Shown here one piece after another: positions 18,501 through 28,048 of a stretch of DNA of 64,000 nucleotides. This DNA is from Bacteroidales bacterium UBA1176. Its GTDB lineage: Bacteria > Bacteroidota > Bacteroidia > Bacteroidales > WCHB1-69. The DNA is taken from assembly GCA_002311645.1 (NCBI GenBank), contig DBYW01000003.1, positions 168,320 to 232,319 on the forward strand, written 5' to 3'. Below the pieces are notes generated by a model. It saw nothing but the letters and a program-made list of their open reading frames with translations. It was not told the origin of the DNA and made no database searches. The translations under genes were made by a program, and so were the position numbers. The number at the start of each line of letters is the position of its first letter. Position 1 is the stretch's first letter.

Positions 18501-21500
18501 CCGAACGTGTCCAATCCGGCATTCAAATTCCAAAATTGTGTATTCAGCTACAATAAGTCGGATGATGAGGGCGGTGCTGTGGCTTCCAACATTTATATGA
18601 TGAATGTCAATCCGGATACGTTGGATTTGAATCTGATATTCGATCATTGTGATTTTACGTACAACTCAGCGAATGAAAAAAGTGCGCTTGTGGACTTTTA
18701 TGGTATACTTAAATTTTATAATTGTAAATTCAAATATAATTCGGCTGTGTCTCCAAGTAGTGGAGCTACTTATTCTGGTACTGTTGAGGGTGGCCGACTC
18801 TTTGTTAACTGTGAGATTAGTCACAATAAGGCTAATGAGTATGCGGGCCTTTCTAATTCTACGGCCTCTCTTTTGAACTGTATCATCGTGAATAATGAGG
18901 ATGTGAATTCTTATCACGCATTTTCATCAGGTCTTTATAATTTCAGAGGTGTAATGACCAATTGTGTGGTATGGGGAAACAAGGTGGATGGAGTACCTGT
19001 TAATATTTATTCCACTATTTATGGATATGATGAAATGTTAATTCAGAACTGCGCCATCGAGGGCGGCTTTGACTTTGACGGCAATCCCAATAACACTTTC
19101 ATCACCCTGGAAAGCGAAAACTACGGAGATGCTGCGGGACGGAACTATCCCTTCTTTGCCTGCCCCGAGAACGGCGACTACCGCTTGCGTGGACAGTCAG
19201 CCTTGGTGAATGCGGGTGTGAACAATCCAGACATGCCAGCGCAAGACCTCGCAGGTGAAGCTCGTGTGTATGGCGGCACTGTTGACATCGGCTGTTTCGA
19301 ATACCAGGGCGAGGACCTTTGCATCGCACCTATCACGATGGCAGCACAGGATGTCTATGGCACTTCCGCCACCATCACCTGGCAGAACGCCAATCCCAAT
19401 GAGCCCCTGTACTATGAGCTCTCGTACAAGCAGGAGAACGAAACCACCTGGACCGTGTATCCCGGGCAGCTTCACACCACATGGGCCATGCTGAGCGGCT
19501 TGCAGCCGCAAACCAACTATGTGGTCCGTCTGCGTACTTTCTGCGACGCCGGACACACCTCCGAATATTCCCCTGAACTGAACTTCACGACCTCTTGTGC
19601 CAATGGTTATATCCATACCACCCTCGTGAATGGAACAACTGATTACTACTGGACATTTGGAGGCCTCCCCTTTGACGACGGCTATTCCTATTCACAGCAG
19701 ATTTTCAGGGCGGACGAAATGGGCTCCGCAGGTACTATTGATACGATATATCTGCAACATGACCAGACCTCCCAGGCGGCTGTGCGCAATGTGGACATCT
19801 ATATGGCGCATACCCTGAGAACCAACTTTGAGACAGGCGACGACTGGATTCCATTCGAGCAACTCACTTTGGTGTATTCGGGAAATATCACCGTTGACTG
19901 CGCCGCCGACGGAACTTGGATTCCCGTTCCTTTGCAGGTCCCCTTCGATTACAATGGGGAAAACAACCTAGCCTTGGTTTTTGATGACAACACGTATGAC
20001 TGGATCAACTATTATGAGGGCTTCAGGAGTCATAAAACGACCGAAAAGACCAGCATGTCTGTGTCTCGGAGGATGTTGGACTTTGATTTCACGAATCTTC
20101 CCACCTCCTATAGCTTGGAGACAGAGTGTATGAACATTATTTTTGCGGGAAGTTGTGCCACCGGAGGCTGCGACAGGGCCAACCTCTCTGTGATGGATGT
20201 AACGCCGACCTCCGCCACTTTGGCCTTTACCCAAGGCGCGAATTCGACAGCCAACGACTTGCAATACAGGAAAGTTGGCGATGAAACTTACATCGTGCTG
20301 CCAACCAGCAGCAGTCCATACACTTTACAGGGCCTGACACAGAACACGGAATATGAGGTGCGCATGCGCTCCAGATGCGGATTTGAATACGGTGCCTGGA
20401 GAACCGTGCGGTTCCGCACCGGCTTGAAAAACTTGTCCAGATTGTATGTCACCACGACAGGAAATGGCGACGGCTCCAGTTGGGCCAACGCGACCCACGA
20501 CTTCCTGTGGGCATTGGAAACAGCCGAGATGATGAAGCAGACATTCGGCACGGCTCCCGACATCTGGGTGGCCGAGGGCACCTATTACGGCGACACCCTA
20601 CACCGCGACGCATTCTTCATGAAGGAAGGCGTGAACGTGTATGGCGGTTTCGTCGGCAACGAACCCGACAATTACGACCTCTCCCAACGTGACTTTGCCC
20701 ACCATGCCTCCATTTTGGATGGCAACAACCGACGTCGTGTGCTGAACCAGAGAGAGAAGTTTGCAGAGCACACCACGTGGGACGGCTTCACCATCCAGCA
20801 CGGTTATTTGGAGCAATATATAGGAAATGCCGCGGGCGCTTACCTCCGCGGAAGTGTAAGCCTCTACAATTGTGTGATAACCGACAACGATGGCAGCAAT
20901 GGAGGCGTGGGTGGCCTGCAATGTATAGGAGATGAGCACAGCATATACGTACATGGAGCATACCAAACGATATACGACAGCATCTTCATCCGCAATTGTG
21001 TGATAAGCCATAACACAAACGGCGGTGCGATTTTCGACCAGCATGTGCTGGCGGAAAACTGTGTGATTGAATACAACACTTCCGAATATGATGGTGGCGG
21101 TGTAACGCTAACGAATGGTGCGAAACTCAGGAACAGTATTGTACGGCATAACACTGCACTCCGCGAATACTATTCTTATTATGAACTTTACCATGACGGT
21201 TACGGCGGCGGCGTTTACGCCGGGGGCCGAACAGTCGTCGAGAACTGTGAGATCACACACAATGTGGCTGCCAACGGCGGTGGTGTATGTGATGCCACGG
21301 GTGGTAATGATTCCTATAGGGATTACAAGTCCGGTATATTCAACTGCTTGATAGCCAACAATACAGCCTACAAAGGCGGCGGTGTGTATTGCAACATCGA
21401 ATCTCGTGTTGTGGGTTCCACTATTGTCAATAACATGATTGAAAGCGAAGATGACGAGGATTTGGGCGCGGGCGTTATAGGTGACCATAACACGTTATTG

Positions 21501-24500
21501 CTCAATTGTATTATCTGGGGCAACAAGAGAAACGGCACCCCGGAAGGTTATGTGCACCAACAAAGGAATACTATTGTTTTCGAGGCCAACCACGTGGCTT
21601 CAGACGTGGCCATTGAAGGGGAACACAACATCCTGCTGTTGTCAGACAGCTATGCCCATGGCATCTTCAGCCCACGCTTCGCCCATCCCGCCGAGACCGC
21701 GGGCGCCAATGATACCACCCGAAATGTCGACTGGCATTTGCTGCCAGGTTCCGCCTGCATCAACAAGGGCGACACCCTCGTGTTTGGCACCACCGACTTG
21801 GACGGTCTTGTACGCGTGCAGCAGGACACCGTTGACCTCGGTTGCTACGAGACCCCGTACAACGGCGTGGTTCTGCCCTCTTTGCCCGACAGCATTGTCT
21901 ATGTGAAGGAAGGCGGGGCCGGGACTGGAATGGGCGACAGCTGGGAGAACGCCACTGCCTCCCTCACAGACGCCCTCAATATCGCCAGTTTGAGCCGGGG
22001 CCAAGTATGGGTGGCCGCAGGCACCTATTATGGCGAAAACGCAAGTGCGGCGAATGCTTTCGAAATGAAAGCGGGAGTCAACGTGTATGGCGGCTTCGAG
22101 GGCAACGAGCCCCCGGCTTTCAACTTGGAGGAACGCGACCTTGAACACAATGTCTCCATCCTGGATGGCCAACAGCAACAGCGTGTGCTGTACCAGGCCC
22201 AAGATTTCGTGGCGGAAGATTCCGTGGCATGGGACGGCTTCACGATCCAGAACGGACGGACCACAGGCAATGGCGCCGGAGTCTTTATGCGCCAATACAG
22301 CCGGCTGAAGAACTGTATTGTGCAGAACAATATGGTAGAAGGCTTTGGAGAGAAAAGAGGAAACGGCATTTATGTGTATAATACAAAAAATTATTCACAG
22401 GGTTATTTCCACGATAGTGGATATACAATAATAAGCCATTGCAAGATCATCAACAATGGAGCAGAGATGACCTCCGCAACAGTATATGGTGGCGGACTCT
22501 ATGCCTGGGTTGCGGAAATTGACCATACTGAGTTTGCACACAACGCTGCCTCGTATGGCGGTGGAGCATACCTGTACGAAAATGTGTCTTTGTCTAATTG
22601 CTTGATACATAACAATAAAGCATCTATGTATGGCGGCGGTGTGTATATGGAGGATAATGATATGCAAATGGTAAGTTGTGATATTGTGAAAAACACAGTC
22701 GCACGCAGCAATGGCGGTGGTGGACTGTACAACAAGTATGAAAGATGGGGAACTTGGGGCGAGTGGGACACCTTGCTCATGAGGAACTGTATTGTCTGGG
22801 GCAACAGGTTTGAGGGTATGGACAACGATTGGCATTCCCCCACCTATCAGGAGGAAGTGTCCATACCTGACAATATTGTGCAAGTCCGGGACATTAACAC
22901 CAGCATGAAATATTGCGCAGTGGAAGGCGGCTACGTGGGCACCGGAAACATGATGTTAGCCCCCGAAAACGACAAGTTCAACGGGGAGCAGTTCTATGTG
23001 CGTTTCATGAATCCCGATCAAGAGAACTTCCGCCTGCACCCCTTGTCCGCCTGTGTCAACAAGGGCAGCAACGGCTTTGTGGATGCCGCTTTCGATTTCT
23101 ATGGCAACATACGTATCAACGACACACTTGTGGATATAGGCTGTGCGGAAGCGGGTGAGTTGGAGTGCCTGCCGGTGACCAGCGTGACCGTGACCGTGGA
23201 CTGCGATTCCGTGCAGCTGATGTGGAACCGCGTGTTCATGGAAAACCAATGGCAGCTGTCGTATGGCGAAGTGGGTGCGGATCCTACTGTCATTCTCTTG
23301 AATGACACTGTTTATACAATATATGATTTGCCTAAAGGAAGGAACTATACCGCGTTCGTGCGCTCAATCTGCAGCGCGGACAAGCAAAGCGAGCCCTCTT
23401 CCTCCGCAAACTTCCGCACGCCTTTGTGCCTGCCGGAGGCCTGTACGCCGGTACCGGGCATAACGGCCGATGTGCAGTGCGACTCGGTCATATTGACATG
23501 GAACCGGGGCGGAAACGAGGCGCAGTGGCTCTTGTCGTATGGCGAGTCGAATGCCGCACCTGTTGAATTGTTGGTGAACGACACGGTATATACTTTAAAG
23601 AATCTGACATACGACCACAGCTATACGGCATACGTGTTTGCAATCTGCGACGACACCGTCAGGAGCGACACCTCCGTGTGGGTGAATTTCGTGGCTCAGA
23701 CTTGCAATGTATCCGTATGCCCCGCCGTGACTGGCTTGACCGCTGATGTAACCTGTGATTCGGTGAAATTGAGATGGAACCACAACAATGATGCAGACCA
23801 TTGGGTGGTATCGTGGGGTCAGGCCGGTGAAGAACATGTGTTGGATACTGTAGAAAACAATGTATACGTATTAAGGAACCTGCCCTTGGATCAGCTGTAT
23901 ACAGTTTCAGTGTTTGCCTTGTGCAATGGCAACACTTTGGCTGGTGAAACCTCGCCCTTAGTGACCTTCAGAACCCAATGCCTGCAACCGGCACTGTTGC
24001 CGGACTTGCACGTGACAGAAGTACACTACTCCAATCCGGTGATCGGGCAAACCATGAGGGTGCAATGGACCGTGAAAAATGACGGGGATGGCGACACGCC
24101 TCCCGGCACCACATGGCCGGATTATATCTGGTTGGTGCGTGATGCCGATGTCAGATTACATGATCCTAACGACATGAATTTGGCACAAGTGACGAATTTA
24201 CAGGCTCTACAGTCTGGAGAATCATACACCAACACTGCGGATGTGGTAATACCCAACGATCTCGAACCCGGAAACTATTATCTTTTTGTTTTTGCCGACC
24301 AAACGGACGCTTACGCTATTGATTTCACTCCTGCTGGAAATGGTAATTTGGCTCCCAACCCCTACACGCCCAGCGTGACAGGTAACCCCTATCCCTATCT
24401 GAAAGGCCTTTCGCACCAAACTGGTTGGAACGCAAATCTTCCTGGAGAGGTAGTTGAAGTAGAGAATCTTGACAATTTCTTCTATGTGGTGGTGGAAATC

Positions 24501-27500
24501 CTGCCGACCACCTATCCGGATTTGGTGGTGACTTCCGTCACCCATCCTTTGGATGTGTATTCCGGCAATGAAATTTCAGTGACATGGACGGTGAAAAACC
24601 AGGGCACCAATAAGGCAGAGGGCCAGTGGGTGGACAAAGTCTATCTGTCGAAAGATTCCTCATGGACCTCGGAAGGCTTTTTGCTTGGAACATACCAGTG
24701 TGTTGACACCTTGCTGCCCGACAGCAGCTGTCAGCATACCATCACAGCGCGTGTTCCCATATCGTATAAGGACGATTACAACATCTTTGTATATACAGAC
24801 CAGACCAACAACATCTATGAATCTTTGCAAGAGGCAAACAACGTCACCATGTCGTCCCAACCGTTGTACGTGTACTTGTCGCCCTATCCTGACCTGATGG
24901 TCACGAATATTGACATGCCGGCAGTTGTGGTCAACAACGGAAGCTACACCTGCCACTATACCGTGACCAATATGGGATATGGCCCGACATTCGCCGCCTT
25001 CTGGCGGGATCTCTTCAAAATTGGACAGGAAACGGTCCTCGACTCTGTGGGTGATCACAATTGGAATTATGGTTTTCATAACCACTCTGGTGTGCTGAAT
25101 CCCGGCGAATCCTATCAGGGAGAAATAACAGTAACCATTCCAGTAGATATTTATGGTGAATGGAATCTGTTTATTCAAGCGGACGCTGACAATGCGGTCT
25201 TTGAATATGATGCGGACACCAACAATGTGGCCATGTTCACCATGCGTGTGAATCCGCCCGATTTGACAGTCACCAACGTTACCGTTTCCGCTGACACGGC
25301 ATGGAGCGGTACGGAAATAGCGGTTTCCTATACCGTGGTGAACACAGACGGAGGTGCCGCATACTATCAGGAATATACGAATCCTAAGGTGAAAGACAGG
25401 ATCTATTATGGAACCTCCCCCAACAGTTATGCAGATGGGACCGCGACGCTGATAAGGACGTATGAATATGATGATGGTTTCAGCTTAGGTGCAGGTGCAC
25501 AGCGCACCTACACACGCACCGTCACCATTCCCGACGGGGCACAGGGGCCGGGCTATATTTTTGTGGAGTGCAACAGTGGCGAGACCCTGTTTGAGAACGG
25601 GCGCACAAACAACAACATGGGGGCAAGTGATGAGATGTTTGCGCTGCTCTCGCCCTGGCCGGACATCCATGTCACGAGACTTGCTGTTCCGGAGCTGACC
25701 ACCCTCGGCAGCCGCTTCACCGTTGAATATACCGTCCGCAACGATGGTATTACCGATTTGAACAACGAACCCGTATACCAGGTTTTCTTCAGCTCGAATT
25801 CCCCCGCCGTCTATAATCCCATGGATGCACCCATTGCCGTAGTGCGGGATGTCTTGACCTTGGCCGTCGGCGAGGAGAAAACGATAACCGCTGATATGCA
25901 GATGAGCGCGGGCGACCTGCCAGGCTTCTATTACCTCCACATGTTGGTGGATGCCGACAGGGATGTGTATGAGCACACCGGCGAAAACAACAACTATTTG
26001 ATCAGCAACCAATTTGAAGCCCAGAGGTATCCTCTGGACCTGGCAATCGTGGCATTGGATGTTCCTGATACTGTGGAGTGGGGACAAAATGTGGCTATCC
26101 GTATAAATGTGAAAAACCTGTCGGAGGTCTATACTACAGATTCGTTGTGGTGCCAATTGTATTTATCAGATAATGGATCCATTTATAGGCTTGATCCAAT
26201 ACTGAATAGACCTTTTGCAGGACTTAGTCCTGGAGCCGATATATGGGTTGAACTGGAATATGTGATTCCTTTGGGTTCACCGTCAAGAGCCTATCTGATC
26301 GCTAACCTCGAAAGGCGACACAACCCGGATATAGACATATCTAATGATATACTTGAAAAAATCCTGACAATCAATTCCATACCGGTTCCAGACCTGTCCA
26401 TTATCGATGTGAATGTTTTGGATGAGGTATATAGTGGACAACCTGCCCGCTTAGTCTATAAAGTGAGGAACATCAGCGAGGTGCCTGTGGAGAATCAGAA
26501 TTGGGTTGACAAACTGAGATGTGCTGCTAATAGAGATTTTATGTCCTTGTCCTATGCCAAAACAAATATGACATTGAACCAAAATGAATTCTATTTGGAC
26601 ACGGTGGAATTCACCATACCCCAGCCACATACAGGCTATATAACATTAGTGTTGACGGTCAACGACGATCAGAACATGTACGAGTTTTATCGGAACAACA
26701 ATACAGTATCCATTCCGATAACAGTCTATGAACAGGCACCCGGCGATCTGATTGTGACCCATGTGGCCAGCGACGACACCGTTGTATCGGGGAATCAGCT
26801 TCATGTGCAGTGGGATGTTGAGAATGTGGGCACGAACCCGATGCAGGGCAGGAACCTCCGCTCCTTGGTATATGTCTCCGTGGACACCATCTTCGATGCG
26901 GGTGACCGCCTCTTGGGCAGTGTGACTTCCGAACTCGACTTGGCCGTGGGCGCCTCCGTGCAACAGACTTTGAGTGCCCGTGTGAGCGGACTGTCCATGG
27001 GCGAGTATCATCTCATTGTCAAAACGGATGTGAGCAATGCCTTCCACGAGGACAACGAAAACAACAACTCCGGCTTCTCTGCCGAGCCCTTTGTGGTGGG
27101 AGTCCGCCAGCTTCCGTTCAACACCGACATGCCCGACACCCTGGTCAACAACGAGGCGTCCGATTACATGCTGACCGTGGGCGATCAGACGCGCCAGACG
27201 GTACGCATTCACCTGCATTCGGAAGACTCGCTTTTAGGAGCCTACAACCAGATATATGCCACCCATAACCGGATGGGCGACAACCTGAATTACTCCTACT
27301 CCACCATTGGCCAATACACGGCCAACCCGGAGCTGTATATCCCCTATACCATGCAGGGTTATTATGGAGTCAACCTCTATGGCTCAACTCCCGTGAGCAA
27401 CGAGCAGAACACCATCTTGCGCGCCGACATACTGCCCTTTGTCATCGTGTCGGTCAATGCCGACCATGGCGGCAACACGGGTGAGGTAACGCTTGAGCTG

Positions 27501-28034
27501 ACGGGCTCGCGTTTCCGTCCCGACATGAAAGTGTACCTGCGGAATGGCAACGACACGATATGTGCCGACACGGTGGTCTGGGAGAACTATTACCAGGCAT
27601 TCGCACGTTTCAACCTGGCAGGCAAGGCGACTGGCGTCTATGATGTGACAGCCCTGAACTTCTGCGAAGGGGAGGCTGTGCTGCCCAATGCTTTCACCAT
27701 TGAGGAAGAGTCCCCATACGGCTTGAGCTACAACCTGGAATTTCCCGCTTCTCCCCGATTGCACCGCAATGTGGTGATGATGCTGGAGTTCGGCAACATC
27801 GGCAACGTGGACTTGCACGACCAGGTGCTGGAAATCACCAGCAACGGCGGTTGCCCCATTGCGCTGACTCCGGAAGATGTGAGCCTGGGCCAAACGGTAT
27901 TGCGCATACCTCTGTCCATTGAGGGAGAGCCCGAAGGCCTGCTTCGTCCCGGAAGTTATGGTACCATCAGAATCTATACCTACACCGATCACGCACTCGT
28001 TTTCTCCATAATTCCCGTCAAATCCGTTGAATAA
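15519..28034 (+). CDS. Giant exported multidomain protein (beta-helix, Fn3 and CARDB repeats), 4171 residues
   Basis: A signal peptide (residues 1-20) is followed by a cleaved-adhesin/MAM-like jelly-roll domain (22-190) and two related beta domains with CSLQIHL and CPLTIHL starts (205-625). Fn3-type domains lie at about 630-820, 1267-1360 and 1549-1635, plus three compact CDSVxLxWN units at 2549-2823. Three parallel beta-helix modules (828-1265, 1638-2114, 2126-2547) share the opening IWVAxGTYYG, GVNVYGGF and WDGFTIQ and contain GGGV/NCxIxxN coils. About ten CARDB-like repeats (PDLxVTxV...WTVKNxG) fill 2824-3860, then an IPT-like region to the end. I see no T9SS sorting domain at the C-terminus (ends IIPVKSVE). 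It is likely a surface or released adhesin or matrix protein, first in a four-gene operon. Confidence 0.85.
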   Translation: MKKLYFLTFALLLFSSALRGQTVLSENFEGGTDVSWLPAGWSVIDANNDNRNWRFHTYSGYGAQVHSGNGCMISDSWYSGQGACTPDNWLVTPAVTLPANAVLYYWVVAQNHYYTGENYGVYISTNGGNTPNDFVSLFEESSVPSTYEQRAISLAAYAGQTVRLAFRHYNCYDEYWMNIDDVVITNDPSAGGGTTPIVPGPGDQCSLQIHLERTLGASSATYSVYYMVNNNYSSRTLLELDPSTASFDTTLLLPPSTLFELWGWDGGSDFRCRIIDGSGNVFEDSYYPNYRTLDACSAACNLYVTYGANDTLRNISDPNWIKVYAGDNSSTWWNLYNSTWTSVGHTWGEYIPVSAGVPFHFVWTEPDVVNHSSYFVIRDNSTNQEIFRKNAGEVLPDGEFLIYTPTCGSCAASDKCPLTIHLSRNANDPDHPGDYIVVYFVGGDYSNQHELRLGPSESSLDTTLMLCPDIPFELNTKWESGVGGYCGPDFQARFVNAYGNITNSGYYPSYSTSNPCARTCDYAVRIGAATALSGVNSTWIEIYEGNATTPFKTIGQSNYTSGTYYYPFSVTAGKQYRFVWHEPDQANHATYFYIMDQDDETIFTKNQYTTLADGEFFVVTPTCQAVLVTTDQPTNIQTYSARCGGTVHTDAIDNYNSSYGIDYGVCYGTTPNPTVNGTHTTTHSYSGGTFSFTHYLSNLQDNTTYYVRAYVSYMGNVTYGEQVQFTTPQAYFCQTPSSVNGYGLTGSSELITWQVNNVTMPIGSYTLQYKKATDSDWSAEISVTDTQYVLNGLLANTQYNVRVRSVCASENSSWKTASFTTPVAMMNHLYVTVTGSGNGSSWTNSMGSFSDALRLAAEIRRIYDTTVTIWVAAGTYYGDVDSLQAFKMYEGVNVYGGFAGNEPDNYDLSSRDFDANATILDGQNSHRVLYQDGSPTQTVVWDGFTIQNGAANYTSGNTWSRFGGGAILAQAFEMRNCRFLHNYSYSDGGAVLLRPNVSNPAFKFQNCVFSYNKSDDEGGAVASNIYMMNVNPDTLDLNLIFDHCDFTYNSANEKSALVDFYGILKFYNCKFKYNSAVSPSSGATYSGTVEGGRLFVNCEISHNKANEYAGLSNSTASLLNCIIVNNEDVNSYHAFSSGLYNFRGVMTNCVVWGNKVDGVPVNIYSTIYGYDEMLIQNCAIEGGFDFDGNPNNTFITLESENYGDAAGRNYPFFACPENGDYRLRGQSALVNAGVNNPDMPAQDLAGEARVYGGTVDIGCFEYQGEDLCIAPITMAAQDVYGTSATITWQNANPNEPLYYELSYKQENETTWTVYPGQLHTTWAMLSGLQPQTNYVVRLRTFCDAGHTSEYSPELNFTTSCANGYIHTTLVNGTTDYYWTFGGLPFDDGYSYSQQIFRADEMGSAGTIDTIYLQHDQTSQAAVRNVDIYMAHTLRTNFETGDDWIPFEQLTLVYSGNITVDCAADGTWIPVPLQVPFDYNGENNLALVFDDNTYDWINYYEGFRSHKTTEKTSMSVSRRMLDFDFTNLPTSYSLETECMNIIFAGSCATGGCDRANLSVMDVTPTSATLAFTQGANSTANDLQYRKVGDETYIVLPTSSSPYTLQGLTQNTEYEVRMRSRCGFEYGAWRTVRFRTGLKNLSRLYVTTTGNGDGSSWANATHDFLWALETAEMMKQTFGTAPDIWVAEGTYYGDTLHRDAFFMKEGVNVYGGFVGNEPDNYDLSQRDFAHHASILDGNNRRRVLNQREKFAEHTTWDGFTIQHGYLEQYIGNAAGAYLRGSVSLYNCVITDNDGSNGGVGGLQCIGDEHSIYVHGAYQTIYDSIFIRNCVISHNTNGGAIFDQHVLAENCVIEYNTSEYDGGGVTLTNGAKLRNSIVRHNTALREYYSYYELYHDGYGGGVYAGGRTVVENCEITHNVAANGGGVCDATGGNDSYRDYKSGIFNCLIANNTAYKGGGVYCNIESRVVGSTIVNNMIESEDDEDLGAGVIGDHNTLLLNCIIWGNKRNGTPEGYVHQQRNTIVFEANHVASDVAIEGEHNILLLSDSYAHGIFSPRFAHPAETAGANDTTRNVDWHLLPGSACINKGDTLVFGTTDLDGLVRVQQDTVDLGCYETPYNGVVLPSLPDSIVYVKEGGAGTGMGDSWENATASLTDALNIASLSRGQVWVAAGTYYGENASAANAFEMKAGVNVYGGFEGNEPPAFNLEERDLEHNVSILDGQQQQRVLYQAQDFVAEDSVAWDGFTIQNGRTTGNGAGVFMRQYSRLKNCIVQNNMVEGFGEKRGNGIYVYNTKNYSQGYFHDSGYTIISHCKIINNGAEMTSATVYGGGLYAWVAEIDHTEFAHNAASYGGGAYLYENVSLSNCLIHNNKASMYGGGVYMEDNDMQMVSCDIVKNTVARSNGGGGLYNKYERWGTWGEWDTLLMRNCIVWGNRFEGMDNDWHSPTYQEEVSIPDNIVQVRDINTSMKYCAVEGGYVGTGNMMLAPENDKFNGEQFYVRFMNPDQENFRLHPLSACVNKGSNGFVDAAFDFYGNIRINDTLVDIGCAEAGELECLPVTSVTVTVDCDSVQLMWNRVFMENQWQLSYGEVGADPTVILLNDTVYTIYDLPKGRNYTAFVRSICSADKQSEPSSSANFRTPLCLPEACTPVPGITADVQCDSVILTWNRGGNEAQWLLSYGESNAAPVELLVNDTVYTLKNLTYDHSYTAYVFAICDDTVRSDTSVWVNFVAQTCNVSVCPAVTGLTADVTCDSVKLRWNHNNDADHWVVSWGQAGEEHVLDTVENNVYVLRNLPLDQLYTVSVFALCNGNTLAGETSPLVTFRTQCLQPALLPDLHVTEVHYSNPVIGQTMRVQWTVKNDGDGDTPPGTTWPDYIWLVRDADVRLHDPNDMNLAQVTNLQALQSGESYTNTADVVIPNDLEPGNYYLFVFADQTDAYAIDFTPAGNGNLAPNPYTPSVTGNPYPYLKGLSHQTGWNANLPGEVVEVENLDNFFYVVVEILPTTYPDLVVTSVTHPLDVYSGNEISVTWTVKNQGTNKAEGQWVDKVYLSKDSSWTSEGFLLGTYQCVDTLLPDSSCQHTITARVPISYKDDYNIFVYTDQTNNIYESLQEANNVTMSSQPLYVYLSPYPDLMVTNIDMPAVVVNNGSYTCHYTVTNMGYGPTFAAFWRDLFKIGQETVLDSVGDHNWNYGFHNHSGVLNPGESYQGEITVTIPVDIYGEWNLFIQADADNAVFEYDADTNNVAMFTMRVNPPDLTVTNVTVSADTAWSGTEIAVSYTVVNTDGGAAYYQEYTNPKVKDRIYYGTSPNSYADGTATLIRTYEYDDGFSLGAGAQRTYTRTVTIPDGAQGPGYIFVECNSGETLFENGRTNNNMGASDEMFALLSPWPDIHVTRLAVPELTTLGSRFTVEYTVRNDGITDLNNEPVYQVFFSSNSPAVYNPMDAPIAVVRDVLTLAVGEEKTITADMQMSAGDLPGFYYLHMLVDADRDVYEHTGENNNYLISNQFEAQRYPLDLAIVALDVPDTVEWGQNVAIRINVKNLSEVYTTDSLWCQLYLSDNGSIYRLDPILNRPFAGLSPGADIWVELEYVIPLGSPSRAYLIANLERRHNPDIDISNDILEKILTINSIPVPDLSIIDVNVLDEVYSGQPARLVYKVRNISEVPVENQNWVDKLRCAANRDFMSLSYAKTNMTLNQNEFYLDTVEFTIPQPHTGYITLVLTVNDDQNMYEFYRNNNTVSIPITVYEQAPGDLIVTHVASDDTVVSGNQLHVQWDVENVGTNPMQGRNLRSLVYVSVDTIFDAGDRLLGSVTSELDLAVGASVQQTLSARVSGLSMGEYHLIVKTDVSNAFHEDNENNNSGFSAEPFVVGVRQLPFNTDMPDTLVNNEASDYMLTVGDQTRQTVRIHLHSEDSLLGAYNQIYATHNRMGDNLNYSYSTIGQYTANPELYIPYTMQGYYGVNLYGSTPVSNEQNTILRADILPFVIVSVNADHGGNTGEVTLELTGSRFRPDMKVYLRNGNDTICADTVVWENYYQAFARFNLAGKATGVYDVTALNFCEGEAVLPNAFTIEEESPYGLSYNLEFPASPRLHRNVVMMLEFGNIGNVDLHDQVLEITSNGGCPIALTPEDVSLGQTVLRIPLSIEGEPEGLLRPGSYGTIRIYTYTDHALVFSIIPVKSVE

Positions 28035-28048
28035 AAATAAAACACAAT

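Noticed and set aside
18580..19080. Separate inserted gene inside the giant beta-helix protein
   Set aside because: The composition changes, but the reading frame and beta-helix coil pattern continue without a break, so it is a mosaic segment and not an inserted gene.
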